Of a stretch of 48,779 nt of DNA, positions 17,019 to 25,246 are shown piece by piece. A program made the position numbers and the translations under genes. Within the stretch, counting starts at the first letter, position 1, and the number at the start of each line of letters is the position of its first letter. Source of the DNA: Planctomycetota bacterium (GTDB lineage: Bacteria > Planctomycetota > GCA-002687715); contig NZBC01000279.1 in the NCBI GenBank assembly GCA_002687715.1, positions 1-48,779 on the forward strand, in the 5' to 3' direction. The notes beneath the pieces are model-generated. The model was not told the origin of the DNA. It worked only from the letters and a program-made list of their open reading frames with translations, and did not search any database.

Positions 17019-17482
17019 GTGTCTCCTGCTCGAGCTTGCGTCGGGGATCGAGGCCGTCGGGGCGTACCCGGCCCTGGGATAACCGGATCATGTTGGTGGA
17101 TCCATCCCGAGTTCAAGGGGGCAGGCGACGGAAAAGGATGACACCGCTGTGACCCCCGCCACTCGGAATGGCGTCCCAACGGCCGGCAGCGTAGTCGGTT
17201 ATGGATCCGAAAGCGACACCAGAGAAAGGCGTGAGCTTTACCTTCCCCCGAGCGTCCGGGTAGGGTGGACGCGACGCCGTTGACCGGAGTTCGGGGGCCA
17301 ACACCGAACTCCAAACGATCGAAAAAGCAGGCAGGGGGGGATCAGCGAGTGTCCCCGCTCCCCCCTGAGCTTGCCTTGCCCGGGGCCCCGGTCCCGGGCG
17401 CCTTTGTTTGCGATGCTGGCGGGTGGAGCCGTTCCTGGGCTCCTGGGAGGTCTTGTTCTTCTCGGGACCTCGCGAAGCTCGG
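17019..17482. other. 464-base region without a convincing gene; several hairpins
   Basis: No recognisable protein is encoded here; the open frames are low-complexity or match nothing I know. Three well-formed hairpins stand in a row: CGCCA/TGGCG at 17157-17173, GCGTCC/GGACGC at 17252-17272, and a perfect nine-base stem GGAGTTCGG/CCGAACTCC at 17286-17312. None is followed by a T-run on either strand. Seen from the minus strand this is the leader of topB. I could not match it to RNase P, tmRNA, 6S, SRP or any riboswitch consensus I know. A family B repeat fragment lies at 17425-17450. Confidence 0.5.
17425..17450. repeat. Family B repeat fragment
   Basis: TTCCTGGGCTCCTGGG at 17432-17447 is the reverse complement of CCCAGGAGCCCAGGAA found in the copy upstream of the TauE gene (11329-11344). 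It lies about 35 bases beyond the stop of the DUF4340 gene. Confidence 0.55.
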
Positions 17483-18571
17483 CTACTTCTTGCCGCCTTC
17501 CCCATTCTTCTTCGGGGGAGCGCCCGTCTTGTTCGGATCGTCCTTCTTTTCTGGATCGTCCTTCTTCTCGGGCAGGACGTCCGCGACCTTCTTCTGGAAG
17601 AAGTCGGTCACGGTGTAGTCGCGGATGGTCACGACGTACTCGGACGTGGAGGCCTTGAAGTACCAGTCGTTCTCGGCGTCACGCTTGGCCCCGACCGTGA
17701 GGGTGATGGTCTGGTCGTCCTTCAAGGTGAGAGTGGCCGTCGCGGACGGGGCGTCGAGCCCGTGCTCGGGCTTGGTGTCCTTGCCGATGGGCTCGGCCAT
17801 GTAGAGCTTGCAGAGGGACGAGAGCATGCTCGTCACCTTGGCTTTGTCCGCCGGCTGCTCCTTGCCGTCGACGATCGCATGCCAGGTGATCTCGGTGATC
17901 TCCGCGGGCTTGGGGTCGCCATCCTTCGGGGGCTCGGTCGTCTCCGCCTTCTTCGTGGTCTCCTTGGCGACCAGCTCGAGCGGGGTGCCGTCCTTGCGCG
18001 TGATGTTCAGACGGCGGACGTCGTCCTGTTCGAGGTTGGTGTACTGCGAGTCGACCCAGGACGCCGTGGTCGCGTCGAGGTCCCAGGATTTCACCCCGGA
18101 CGCGTGCAGCGCGACGTCGCCGCCGGCCTCGCGATACACGAGCTTGTCGGAGCCCCGCTCCCCGAGATAGAAGTCCGCCGTTTCGTCGCCGTGCTTGAGG
18201 GAGATCCGGAGGTGGTATCGGTCATCCGCGACCTCGAGGTCGGTGAAGCGTTTCACGTCATTCGTGAGTACGCCGAGGGTATAGAGCTTGCGAAGCGCGT
18301 CGATCGTGTCCGTGACCTTGGAGGCACGGGCCGGATAGCCGCCGCGGTTGGTGAGGGTCCACTGGTCGCCGTCTCGCTTGACCGCGACCTTCTCACTCTT
18401 GTTCTGGATCGTGATCTCGGACACGGTCGCAGCGTCGAGATTGCGGAACAGGCGGACGTTTCCGCCGGTGCTCGCGCCTTCCGACACGGCGTCATTGCCG
18501 CCTCCGATCACGATGATCAGGACGACCTGGATCGCGGCCAGGGCCGCGAGAACGATGTTGCCCCTGGTCAT
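17483..18571 (-). CDS. DUF4340 domain protein of the Gld-type ABC system
   Basis: The 362-residue protein has one N-terminal membrane helix (about 4-23). A DUF4340-type beta-rich domain follows, starting with the VSEITIQNKSEKVAVKRDGDQWTL pattern near residues 50-73. The C-terminal 30 residues are Lys/Asp/Pro-rich and disordered. DUF4340 proteins are usually encoded next to GldG-like subunits, and here the ATG overlaps the GldG stop (ATGA), so the two are probably made together. It is expected to act as an extracytoplasmic auxiliary subunit; no substrate is known. Confidence 0.88.
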   Translation of the reverse strand: MTRGNIVLAALAAIQVVLIIVIGGGNDAVSEGASTGGNVRLFRNLDAATVSEITIQNKSEKVAVKRDGDQWTLTNRGGYPARASKVTDTIDALRKLYTLGVLTNDVKRFTDLEVADDRYHLRISLKHGDETADFYLGERGSDKLVYREAGGDVALHASGVKSWDLDATTASWVDSQYTNLEQDDVRRLNITRKDGTPLELVAKETTKKAETTEPPKDGDPKPAEITEITWHAIVDGKEQPADKAKVTSMLSSLCKLYMAEPIGKDTKPEHGLDAPSATATLTLKDDQTITLTVGAKRDAENDWYFKASTSEYVVTIRDYTVTDFFQKKVADVLPEKKDDPEKKDDPNKTGAPPKKNGEGGKK

Positions 18572-20967
18572 GCCAATTCTCCCGTCACGTCATCGGTCTC
18601 GACCAGCGTCAGCGGCTGGCGGGTCTTGCGATAGATGATCCAGAGCAGCGCGAAGACGAACACCACGCCCACGGTCACGATGAACGTCATGATCGTGGCA
18701 TCCCGGCTCTTCCGGTCGCGGACCTCGGGGTCCAGCCCGGCGAGTCCGGTCAGCGGTCGGCTCTGCGCGCGTCGGTTGCGGATGGCCGCGAACTCGTCGT
18801 CACTGCTCCACTCCACTGCGCTCGTGAGCAGCCGGAGGTTCTCCCGGATCGCGGCCTCGTCGAGACCGAACGGGCGATAGGAGAGGTGGGACGCGAAGTC
18901 CGAGTCACCGATGACCACGATCGAACCCGGGCGTCGGCTCTTCTCGAGCGGCGCGGTCTGCTTGCGCGGGTCCTTCGGCGTCTCCCCTGGTTTGGGATCG
19001 GCTCCCCCGTCCTTGGGCTTGTTGGGGTCGTCCTGGGGCGCCTCCTCGGTGCCGGGGATCGCCCGGTCGGCGAAGTACGATACGAACGAGCCCTTGACGG
19101 CGACGGCGGTGGTGTACTGGTGCGTGCGGATGTCCAGCATCCAGCCGATCTGGTCGCGCAGGTTCGCCGGCGGAAACGGCGTGTCGCGTTCGACGGCGCG
19201 GTCGACCTTGTCGAACACGGTCCTGATGATGCTCCCGACGCGGCCGAGGGGACCCGTGCCGGGTTCGTAGCTGACCTCCATGATGCTGCTGATGAGGTTC
19301 GTGGACCGCGTGGTCGAGGCTTCACCGGTCGTTCGGAGAAGGACCGATCCTTCGGCACCGTCGGGGACGTTCGTGAGCTCGACGGGGGAGGCCCAGAACA
19401 GGCTCGCGTTCTGGAGGAACGCCGTCACGGGGTGCTCATCGTCGAGACCGCCGGCCCGGTCCATGCGCAGGAAGAACGGGTACTTGATGTTGATGATGCC
19501 GACGATGCGCGTCATGAAACCGTCGGTCTCGGTCTCGGGATACGCGAGCACGCTGCATCGGCTGTCGAGGAGCAGCTCGGGCCGAACCTCGATTCCATAA
19601 TGACGCAGCCACTCGCGGAGGCGCGTCCCCCCCTCCGGCGCCAGCGCGATGTCCCCCGAGCGCTGCATCGCCTGCATGTCCATGTGGAACCCGCCGCCGC
19701 ATATGACGATTCGCCCGCCGCGCATGATGAACTGGTCCAGCGCGTAGAGCTCCGAGTCCGGAAGGTCGCCTGGGCGCAGAACGAGCAGGATGCCGACGTC
19801 GCGCGGAACCGGTCCTGATGCGAGCGAGACGGTCTTGACCTGGAACTCGGCGGACAGCGCTTCGCGCGTCATGGAGAACGGGTCCTGCGGTCTCTGCTGC
19901 CTCATCATCGGGTTGCCGGCGGGCGGCGGCGTCGGCGAGATGATGCCCACGGTTGGGAGGAAGCCCGGGACGAGGCGCTTCAGCGAACCCTCGACCATGT
20001 CCTTGATGTCGGCCTGCCCGATCTCGGCTTTTCCACGTGGAAGGAGCGCGATCGCCTCCTTCTGTCCGTCGACGTCCAGCAGGAGCCATGAATAGAAGTC
20101 GTCGTCCCGTCCCCGGATGGGCCGGACACCCGTCGCCTGCATGAGCTGCCGCATCGCGGAGATCTGGGTCTCGCGCGTCTCCATGCCCGCGAGCGGATCG
20201 ACGACGTCGAGGGTGACGCGCCCGGGCGCGTCGTCAGCAAGCTCGTCGGCCACCTTCTTGACCGTGTCACCGATGTTCCCGAGGTACTCGGGGAGCTTCT
20301 CCTTCGCGCTGAGGTAGCAGGTCAGCTTCGCCGTGACCTCGCGGCCGACGAGCGCGCCGGCCACGGAGTTGAAGTTGCCGGAGACCTTGCGCAGGGCCTT
20401 GGCGATCACGAACTCGGTGTCGTTGAGCTCGAGCTTGACGCCGAAGGTCGAACGGTCCTGGACGATGCGCACCAGCGGGCTCGGAACGAGCGGGATGTGC
20501 TCGATCTGATCGCCGCAGGAGATGATGACCGAGAAGTAGACGTTCTTGATCGTGTCCTCGTAGGCGGTCACGACCGGGATCTGCATCGACTCGACGCCGT
20601 ACTTCTTCTTCGCCTCCTCCTGGGCTTTCTTCCCGGCGGTGTCGAGCTCGACGAACCGGGTCTTCACGTTCCCGTCGCTGACGACGGCGAACTCCGACAA
20701 CGCGTCGCGCAGTGGGTCGAGCAGGGGCTTGACTACCGGCGGCATCGACTTCGGCGAGGAGTAGAAGAAGATCAGCTCGGCGGGACGTTCCAGGTTGGTG
20801 AGGAAGTCCTTGGTGACGTCGGAGAGGGTGTAGCGCTGGCCCTCGGTGAGGTCCACGCGAACCCGGACTCCCGCCCGCTCGACCAGGACGTTGAGCAGGA
20901 TCAGGTTCACTCCGACCAGAATCACCCCCAGGGCGATCGCGAGCGTCTTCTCGAATCTGACGTTCAT
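18568..20967 (-). CDS. GldG-like auxiliary subunit of ABC transporter
   Basis: The 799-residue protein has membrane helices at both ends (about 8-30 and 760-785) and a large extracytoplasmic part. The N-terminal RVDLTEGQRYTLSDVTKDFL (about 36-55) and the following LERPAELIFFYSSP are the hallmark of GldG/ABC_transp_aux proteins. A Pro-, Lys- and Asp-rich linker around 660-695 separates the main domain from the C-terminal segment. AGGAGA precedes the ATG, which is 15 bases after the permease stop. Gld-type subunits serve gliding in Bacteroidota, but in other phyla the same set is present without gliding and the cargo is unknown. Confidence 0.9.
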   Translation of the reverse strand: MNVRFEKTLAIALGVILVGVNLILLNVLVERAGVRVRVDLTEGQRYTLSDVTKDFLTNLERPAELIFFYSSPKSMPPVVKPLLDPLRDALSEFAVVSDGNVKTRFVELDTAGKKAQEEAKKKYGVESMQIPVVTAYEDTIKNVYFSVIISCGDQIEHIPLVPSPLVRIVQDRSTFGVKLELNDTEFVIAKALRKVSGNFNSVAGALVGREVTAKLTCYLSAKEKLPEYLGNIGDTVKKVADELADDAPGRVTLDVVDPLAGMETRETQISAMRQLMQATGVRPIRGRDDDFYSWLLLDVDGQKEAIALLPRGKAEIGQADIKDMVEGSLKRLVPGFLPTVGIISPTPPPAGNPMMRQQRPQDPFSMTREALSAEFQVKTVSLASGPVPRDVGILLVLRPGDLPDSELYALDQFIMRGGRIVICGGGFHMDMQAMQRSGDIALAPEGGTRLREWLRHYGIEVRPELLLDSRCSVLAYPETETDGFMTRIVGIINIKYPFFLRMDRAGGLDDEHPVTAFLQNASLFWASPVELTNVPDGAEGSVLLRTTGEASTTRSTNLISSIMEVSYEPGTGPLGRVGSIIRTVFDKVDRAVERDTPFPPANLRDQIGWMLDIRTHQYTTAVAVKGSFVSYFADRAIPGTEEAPQDDPNKPKDGGADPKPGETPKDPRKQTAPLEKSRRPGSIVVIGDSDFASHLSYRPFGLDEAAIRENLRLLTSAVEWSSDDEFAAIRNRRAQSRPLTGLAGLDPEVRDRKSRDATIMTFIVTVGVVFVFALLWIIYRKTRQPLTLVETDDVTGELA

Positions 20968-20982
20968 CGTGGTCTCCTGGGG

Positions 20983-21711
20983 TCAGGTCGTGAAACGACG
21001 CCAGCGCAGGAGCGCGACGTTGAGGTAGAGGAAGAAACCGGTGGCCGACAGGTAGAAGAGCAGGTCTCGCAGATCGAGGACGCCACGCTCGATGCTGTCG
21101 AAGCGTGATGCGAACCCGATGGACCTGAGCTCCAGCAGCCACTGGGCGTTCTGGAACAACGAATCCCAGAACGCCAGGTCAGGTAGCAGCGTCAGCCCGC
21201 AGACCGCCCAGCCGAGAAACAAGGCGAGCAGCTGCTCCTGCACGAGGGCCGAGCACACCAGTCCGATGGCGAGATACGCCGATCCCAGCAGCAGCGCGCC
21301 GGTGTAGCCACCGACGACGGGACCCCAGTCGAGCTCTCCGTAGTTGCTCGCGACGATCGGGACGCCGATGGTGAGGAGCAGCGCCAGGCCGAGCATCCAG
21401 AACGCGGCGAGGAACTTGCCCCAGACGAGCTGCGTGGCCGTCAGCGGCAAGGTGGCCAGCACCTCGTACGTGCCGGTCTTCCGCTCATCGGCCCAGAAGC
21501 GCATGGTCAACGCCGGGCCGACCAGCAGCATCAAGAACGGTATCCACTTGAAGAAGCCGCGCGTCGAGGCCTCCCCGCTGCTGAAGAAACCCTCGACGAA
21601 GAAGAACAAGCTCAGCCCGACGATCACGAAGAGGAGCATGAACACGTAGCCGAGCGGCGACGATAGAGATGCGCGGAACTCGCGGCCCGCAATCGCGAAC
21701 GTGCGGTTCAT
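20983..21711 (-). CDS. GldF-like ABC transporter permease
   Basis: The 242-residue protein has six membrane helices in the ABC-2 arrangement. REFRASLSSPLGYVF (residues 10-24) and RFWADERKTGTYEVLATLPLT (71-91) are typical of GldF/NosY-like permeases. The ATG at 21711 was preferred over an upstream in-frame start because it overlaps the stop of the ATPase gene (ATGA) and begins the conserved MNRTFAIAGREF. It should pair with the ATPase upstream and the GldG-like subunit downstream. Confidence 0.92.
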   Translation of the reverse strand: MNRTFAIAGREFRASLSSPLGYVFMLLFVIVGLSLFFFVEGFFSSGEASTRGFFKWIPFLMLLVGPALTMRFWADERKTGTYEVLATLPLTATQLVWGKFLAAFWMLGLALLLTIGVPIVASNYGELDWGPVVGGYTGALLLGSAYLAIGLVCSALVQEQLLALFLGWAVCGLTLLPDLAFWDSLFQNAQWLLELRSIGFASRFDSIERGVLDLRDLLFYLSATGFFLYLNVALLRWRRFTT

Positions 21712-22646
21712 GACGTGGCTTCCTCCTTCTCGAGCTTGAGCGACCGGAAGATGTCCTCGAGGTCGTGGTGCTCCCGGGTGAGCTCGATGATGGTCCATCC
21801 CGCGTCCCTCGCGCACGACCCGAGCGTGGAGAGCAGCCCTTCTCGCGCATCGGTGTGCAGGCGGACGGCGGTGTTGCCCGTTTCATCGACGATGGACTCC
21901 GCACGTTGCACCCCAGCGACGGTGCTGGCGCGCTCGCGCAAATCGTCGACCTGCCCGAGCACGCGCATGAGCACGGCGTGCCCGCGGCGGAACGTCTCCA
22001 ACGGCTCGTCGACGTGCAACCGTCCCGCGACGATCATCAGCGCGCGGTCACAGGTCGCTTCGACTTCCGACAGGATGTGGGTGGACAGGATGACCGTCTT
22101 CTCCTGGCCGAGTCCTCGAATCATCTCGCGGATGTCCAGGATCTGGTTCGGGTCGAGTCCGGAGGTCGGTTCGTCGAGGATCAGGATGCTCGGATCGTGC
22201 ACCATCGCCTGCGCGAGCCCGACGCGCTGCCGATACCCCTTCGACAGGTGCGCGACCGGCTTCGTGAGTACTTCGCCAAGCGCGCACGCGTCAATGACTG
22301 CGGACAGCCGCCGCTGCCGGTCTCGCGTCGCGATCTCCCGGAGCTTCGCGATCAGGACGAGATAGTCCTGAACGAGCATGTCCTTGTAGAGCGGCGCGCT
22401 CTCTGGGAGATAGCCGATGTGGCGCTGGGCGGCGAGTCGGTCGTCGATCATGTCGTGACCGGCGATGGTCGCGCGCCCGGACGTCGGCACGAGGTACCCG
22501 GTCAGGATCTTCATCGTGGTGGTCTTGCCAGCACCGTTGGGGCCAACCAGGCCGACGACCTCGCCGCGCGGGATCTCGAACGACACGTCGTCGAGGGCGC
22601 GGAACGAGCCGCCGTACTCCTGCACCAGTCTTTCTGCGTTGATCAT
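21708..22646 (-). CDS. GldA-like ABC transporter ATP-binding protein
   Basis: The 312-residue ATPase has Walker A GPNGAGKTT at 35-43, the signature LSKGYRQ at 134-140, Walker B LILDEP at 155-160 and a D-loop GLD just after. Residues 225-312 form the C-terminal regulatory domain usual for ABC-2 exporters. It powers the permease encoded next; the two overlap by ATGA. It heads the four-gene minus-strand operon, and its leader contains a short stem at 22694-22707. It is divergent from the sigma-factor operon. Confidence 0.94.
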   Translation of the reverse strand: MINAERLVQEYGGSFRALDDVSFEIPRGEVVGLVGPNGAGKTTTMKILTGYLVPTSGRATIAGHDMIDDRLAAQRHIGYLPESAPLYKDMLVQDYLVLIAKLREIATRDRQRRLSAVIDACALGEVLTKPVAHLSKGYRQRVGLAQAMVHDPSILILDEPTSGLDPNQILDIREMIRGLGQEKTVILSTHILSEVEATCDRALMIVAGRLHVDEPLETFRRGHAVLMRVLGQVDDLRERASTVAGVQRAESIVDETGNTAVRLHTDAREGLLSTLGSCARDAGWTIIELTREHHDLEDIFRSLKLEKEEATS

Positions 22647-22853
22647 GCCTTCGCCATTGGGGTCAGGATGCGTGTGGATCGACTCGGTCTGGACGGGTTC
22701 GGACCCGCTCCTCCATGACCGGGAGATGAATCACCAGGGATTCCTACGACGAGAGGGATACCCTGCCTCCCACAAAATTCAACCGCAACCGGACTGGGGA
22801 TCATCCCTCGAGCCAGTATCCAAGTCGAGGTTTCGACCCGGTTTGGGGCTGGT

Positions 22854-22880
22854 TGAAACCTGCGACGATCCGCTGCCGTA
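22854..22880 (+). promoter_or_regulatory. ECF-type promoter of the sigma/anti-sigma operon
   Basis: TGAAACC at 22854-22860 and CGTA at 22877-22880 are separated by 16 bases. This is the classical -35 (GAAC-type) and -10 (CGT) arrangement of ECF sigma promoters, and it lies directly upstream of an ECF sigma gene, which usually controls itself. Transcription would start near 22888, which fits the GTG start at 22907. AGGTTTC at 22828-22834 forms an inverted repeat with GAAACCT at 22855-22861. Confidence 0.6.
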
Positions 22881-22906
22881 CAGTGGGCGACCCGCCTGAA
22901 GGAGCT

Positions 22907-23386
22907 GTGGACATCAACGCCTACCTCGAACCGCTGGTCGCCGCCCACGGCGGCGCCGTCATGCGCCTGCTCCATGGCGTCCTCCACCACCAGGAGGAAG
23001 CCGAGGATGCCTATCAGGACACCTGGTATGCCGTGTGGCAGGCCCGGGGGCGGCTTCGCGGCGGAGAGAACCCCTGGCCGTTCATCCGGAAGACGGCGCT
23101 CCGGAAGGCCCTGGACCGGTTGCGGCGACCCCGGGTCGCCTCCTCCCTGGATGCTGAATCCGCGGCGACGACGTCCACCGCTGCCGTGGACACCGACGGT
23201 CGTCCTGACCTGTCGGTCCTGCCGGCTCGTGAGCGCGCCTGCCTCGTCCTCTTCTTCTGGGAGGGGCTCTCCATCCGTGAGATCGCCGCGACCCTCGACG
23301 TCCCCGACGGGACAGTCAAGACCTGGATGTTCCGCGGCCGCGATCGGTTGCGGCAAGCACTCCTGCAGCGGAAGGAGGCTCCGTGA
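22907..23386 (+). CDS. ECF-family RNA polymerase sigma factor
   Basis: The product is 159 residues from GTG 22907. Sigma region 2 includes EEAEDAYQDTWYAVW (about residues 29-43) and the WPFIRKTALRKALDRLRR segment. Region 4 includes LPARERACLVLFFWEGLSIREIAATL and GTVKTWMFRGRDRLRQAL, the helix-turn-helix that reads the -35 box. An upstream in-frame TTG at 22853 would lie inside the predicted promoter, so the later GTG is preferred even though AAGGAG (22899-22904) is only two bases away. The stop overlaps the anti-sigma start (TGATG). The signal sensed is unknown. Confidence 0.9.
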   Translation: MDINAYLEPLVAAHGGAVMRLLHGVLHHQEEAEDAYQDTWYAVWQARGRLRGGENPWPFIRKTALRKALDRLRRPRVASSLDAESAATTSTAAVDTDGRPDLSVLPARERACLVLFFWEGLSIREIAATLDVPDGTVKTWMFRGRDRLRQALLQRKEAP

Positions 23387-23835
23387 TGGGCTGTGAGGAA
23401 GTCCAGGTCCTGCTCCGGCTCGAGGACGGGGGCGACGCGCTCGATCTCCCGGCGCTGGCGAGCCACCTGGACGCCTGCCTGGTTTGCCGCGATCGGCACG
23501 CCGAGATTCGCTGGTTGATGCGGGCTCGCCGCGACGTCGTGGTACCAGCTCCGCCAACCCTTCGATTGCCGATCGGGCGCCGCCGGCTCGGCGCGTGGCT
23601 CGTTCCCTTGCTACTCGCGGGTGCTCTTGGAGCGTCCGCCTGGTTCGCCGGCCGACCTCGGCCCGAGCCCCACGAACAACCGGGGGTGTCCGCTCCCGCG
23701 GCACTGCGGTCAAGACCGGCCGAGATCCACGTCGAGACGATCTCGGCGCACGACGGCCGTACGGTCGCTGGTACGTACACCCACGGCATCTGGACCCCGC
23801 CTCCACCTCGTTGTCTGGAGAAGGAAGACTCATGA
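23386..23835 (+). CDS. Membrane anti-sigma factor with HxxxCxxC zinc finger
   Basis: The 149-residue protein has a compact cytoplasmic domain with HLDACLVC (about residues 27-34), the His-Cys-Cys motif of zinc-binding anti-sigma domains. One membrane helix follows (about 69-86), then a Pro-rich periplasmic tail. It would hold the sigma factor at the membrane until a signal arrives. AAGGAGG lies seven bases before the ATG at 23386; a GTG three bases earlier is possible. Its stop overlaps the next start by ATGA, so the sigma factor, anti-sigma factor and secretin-like protein form one coupled unit. Confidence 0.87.
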   Translation: MGCEEVQVLLRLEDGGDALDLPALASHLDACLVCRDRHAEIRWLMRARRDVVVPAPPTLRLPIGRRRLGAWLVPLLLAGALGASAWFAGRPRPEPHEQPGVSAPAALRSRPAEIHVETISAHDGRTVAGTYTHGIWTPPPPRCLEKEDS

Positions 23836-25142
23836 TCGTCCGCGCTCTGGTTTGCTCGTTCGCGTGCCTCCTCCTCGTTGGCGCGCCGCTGTCCTCCCAG
23901 GTCGAGATCAAGGGTGCCGGGCGCAAGCCGCGGAAGCCAGAGACCGTCGAGAGCAAGGTCCCGCTTCTGGCGGATCTACCGATCCTCGGCGACCTGTTCC
24001 GGCACCAGGCGAACCGCCTCTGGTATCCGCTGCCCGGGAGGCCGGGCGCGTACGAACTGTCCACGAGCCTCTCGCCAGAGCAGCGCAAGTCCGACGACCG
24101 GCCGCCGTACCGCGATCGGTGGCTGCAGGGCTCGCTCGTCGTGAAGTTCCCGGAGCTGGACACCGTCGACATCGTGCACGAACGTACGACCCGCTGGCGG
24201 GGTGATCGTAGCGAGCGCTCGCAGCGTCACGGACTCGAGATCGTCGGTCCCGAAGCGGTGTTGTCCAAGGCCAAGGCGTTCCTCGATCGCGTCGTCGCCC
24301 AGCGCGGCCACATCGTCGTCTTGGAGCTGCACATGATCGAGGGAGGGCCGGTGGGTGGCGAGCGACCGGGTCGTGGCGTGCCGCAGGTCGCGGTCCTGGA
24401 CGATGCGGATATCCAGCGACTCCTGCGCCGGGTGCAGACTACCCAGGGAGCGAAGATCATGGCGTCGCCGCGACTGAGTATCTTCAGCGGCCAGTTCGGC
24501 AACGTCACCATGGTGAATCAGGTCTCGTACGTGAAGGACTTCGACGTCGAGGTGGTGCACGGAGCTGCCATTGCGGACCCGGTGATCGACGTCATCAGCG
24601 AGGGCTTCATGGCCGACGTCTGCCCGGTGATCCACGAGGATGGCCGGACGATGTCGATCGACGCGCGCATCTCGATCGCCAGCCTCCAACGGCCGATCGA
24701 CGAGTTCACGACCAAGCTCAAGGGCATCTCCGACGCGAAGGTCACGATCCAGCTGCCGCAGGTCTCCTATTCGACCTGGCGCTCGAAGCGGCTCGTCCTG
24801 ATGCCGGGGGACGCAGGGTTCATCGTGCGCGGGCTCGCCCGCATGGACGGCGACTGGAAGAAGGGGCCAATCCCGGTGGACGTCCTGTGCCGGCTGAGGA
24901 TCGTGAAGACCGATTCCATCGAGGCGCCCCGGGTGCGCATCGTCGGCGTCGACGCGGCTGCGAGGACGGCCTTCGCGCGCTGGCCGCGCGCGGCCGTGCC
25001 GGACCTGAAGCCCGGCGTGAAGCTCGCGGCATGGCGCGACCGCAAGCGGGTCGCGACGTTCACGCTCAAGGAACTGCAGGGCCAGCTCGGCGTCCTCCAG
25101 ATCGTCGAGGGGCTTCCGCGCGCCGGTGACGCGGTGCGCTGA
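23832..25142 (+). CDS. Secretin-like outer-membrane/periplasmic protein with unusual domain order
   Basis: The 436-residue protein starts with a signal peptide (about 1-22). The motif VPLLADLPILGDLF at 43-56 matches the short VPxLGDIPxLGxLF signature that normally sits inside the C-terminal secretin domain, but here it comes first. A middle region (about 155-335) resembles the secretin beta-domain: KIMASPRLSIFSGQFGNVTMVNQ, VSEGFMADVCPVI-like strands and TVQLP-type TIQLPQV near 305. The last 75 residues form a small beta domain of the type that follows CsgG/FlgT-like or periplasmic proteins (DLKPGVKLAAW, then GLPRAGDAV). It lacks the N0/N1 domains and may be too short to form a pore. It is the presumed output or sensor gene of the ECF operon. 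Confidence 0.7.
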   Translation: MIVRALVCSFACLLLVGAPLSSQVEIKGAGRKPRKPETVESKVPLLADLPILGDLFRHQANRLWYPLPGRPGAYELSTSLSPEQRKSDDRPPYRDRWLQGSLVVKFPELDTVDIVHERTTRWRGDRSERSQRHGLEIVGPEAVLSKAKAFLDRVVAQRGHIVVLELHMIEGGPVGGERPGRGVPQVAVLDDADIQRLLRRVQTTQGAKIMASPRLSIFSGQFGNVTMVNQVSYVKDFDVEVVHGAAIADPVIDVISEGFMADVCPVIHEDGRTMSIDARISIASLQRPIDEFTTKLKGISDAKVTIQLPQVSYSTWRSKRLVLMPGDAGFIVRGLARMDGDWKKGPIPVDVLCRLRIVKTDSIEAPRVRIVGVDAAARTAFARWPRAAVPDLKPGVKLAAWRDRKRVATFTLKELQGQLGVLQIVEGLPRAGDAVR

Positions 25143-25160
25143 CACAACGCGGCGGCCAAA

Positions 25161-25196
25161 AAGAAAAAGGGCGGCGCTGGGTGGCGCCGCCCTTTA
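25161..25196. terminator. Bidirectional rho-independent terminator
   Basis: A perfect 12-base stem AAAGGGCGGCGC / GCGCCGCCCTTT (25166-25177 and 25184-25195) with a six-base loop. It lies between the convergent secretin-like gene and the first His-rich gene. An A-run precedes it and CTTT follows, so it can serve both strands. A close copy lies at 26016-26040 beside the second His-rich gene. Confidence 0.85.
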
Positions 25197-25246
25197 CATG
25201 GGTGTCAGGTGTCAGTCAGGCCCGTGGCCCCTTCGCTGCTCGAGGA

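Noticed and set aside
17080..17130. A CCA-ending, tRNA-like or tmRNA-like 3' end (minus strand GGATCCACCA)
   Set aside because: No T-arm with a TTCRA loop and no matching acceptor stem; the resemblance is limited to the last bases.
17150..17320. A cobalamin or cyclic-di-GMP riboswitch before topB
   Set aside because: The hairpins are real, but none of the invariant core sequences of either class could be found on either strand.
22643..24172. A 509-codon minus-strand frame across the sigma-factor operon
   Set aside because: Low-complexity Arg/Ser/Gly product covering an intergenic region and three genes with clear domains on the other strand.
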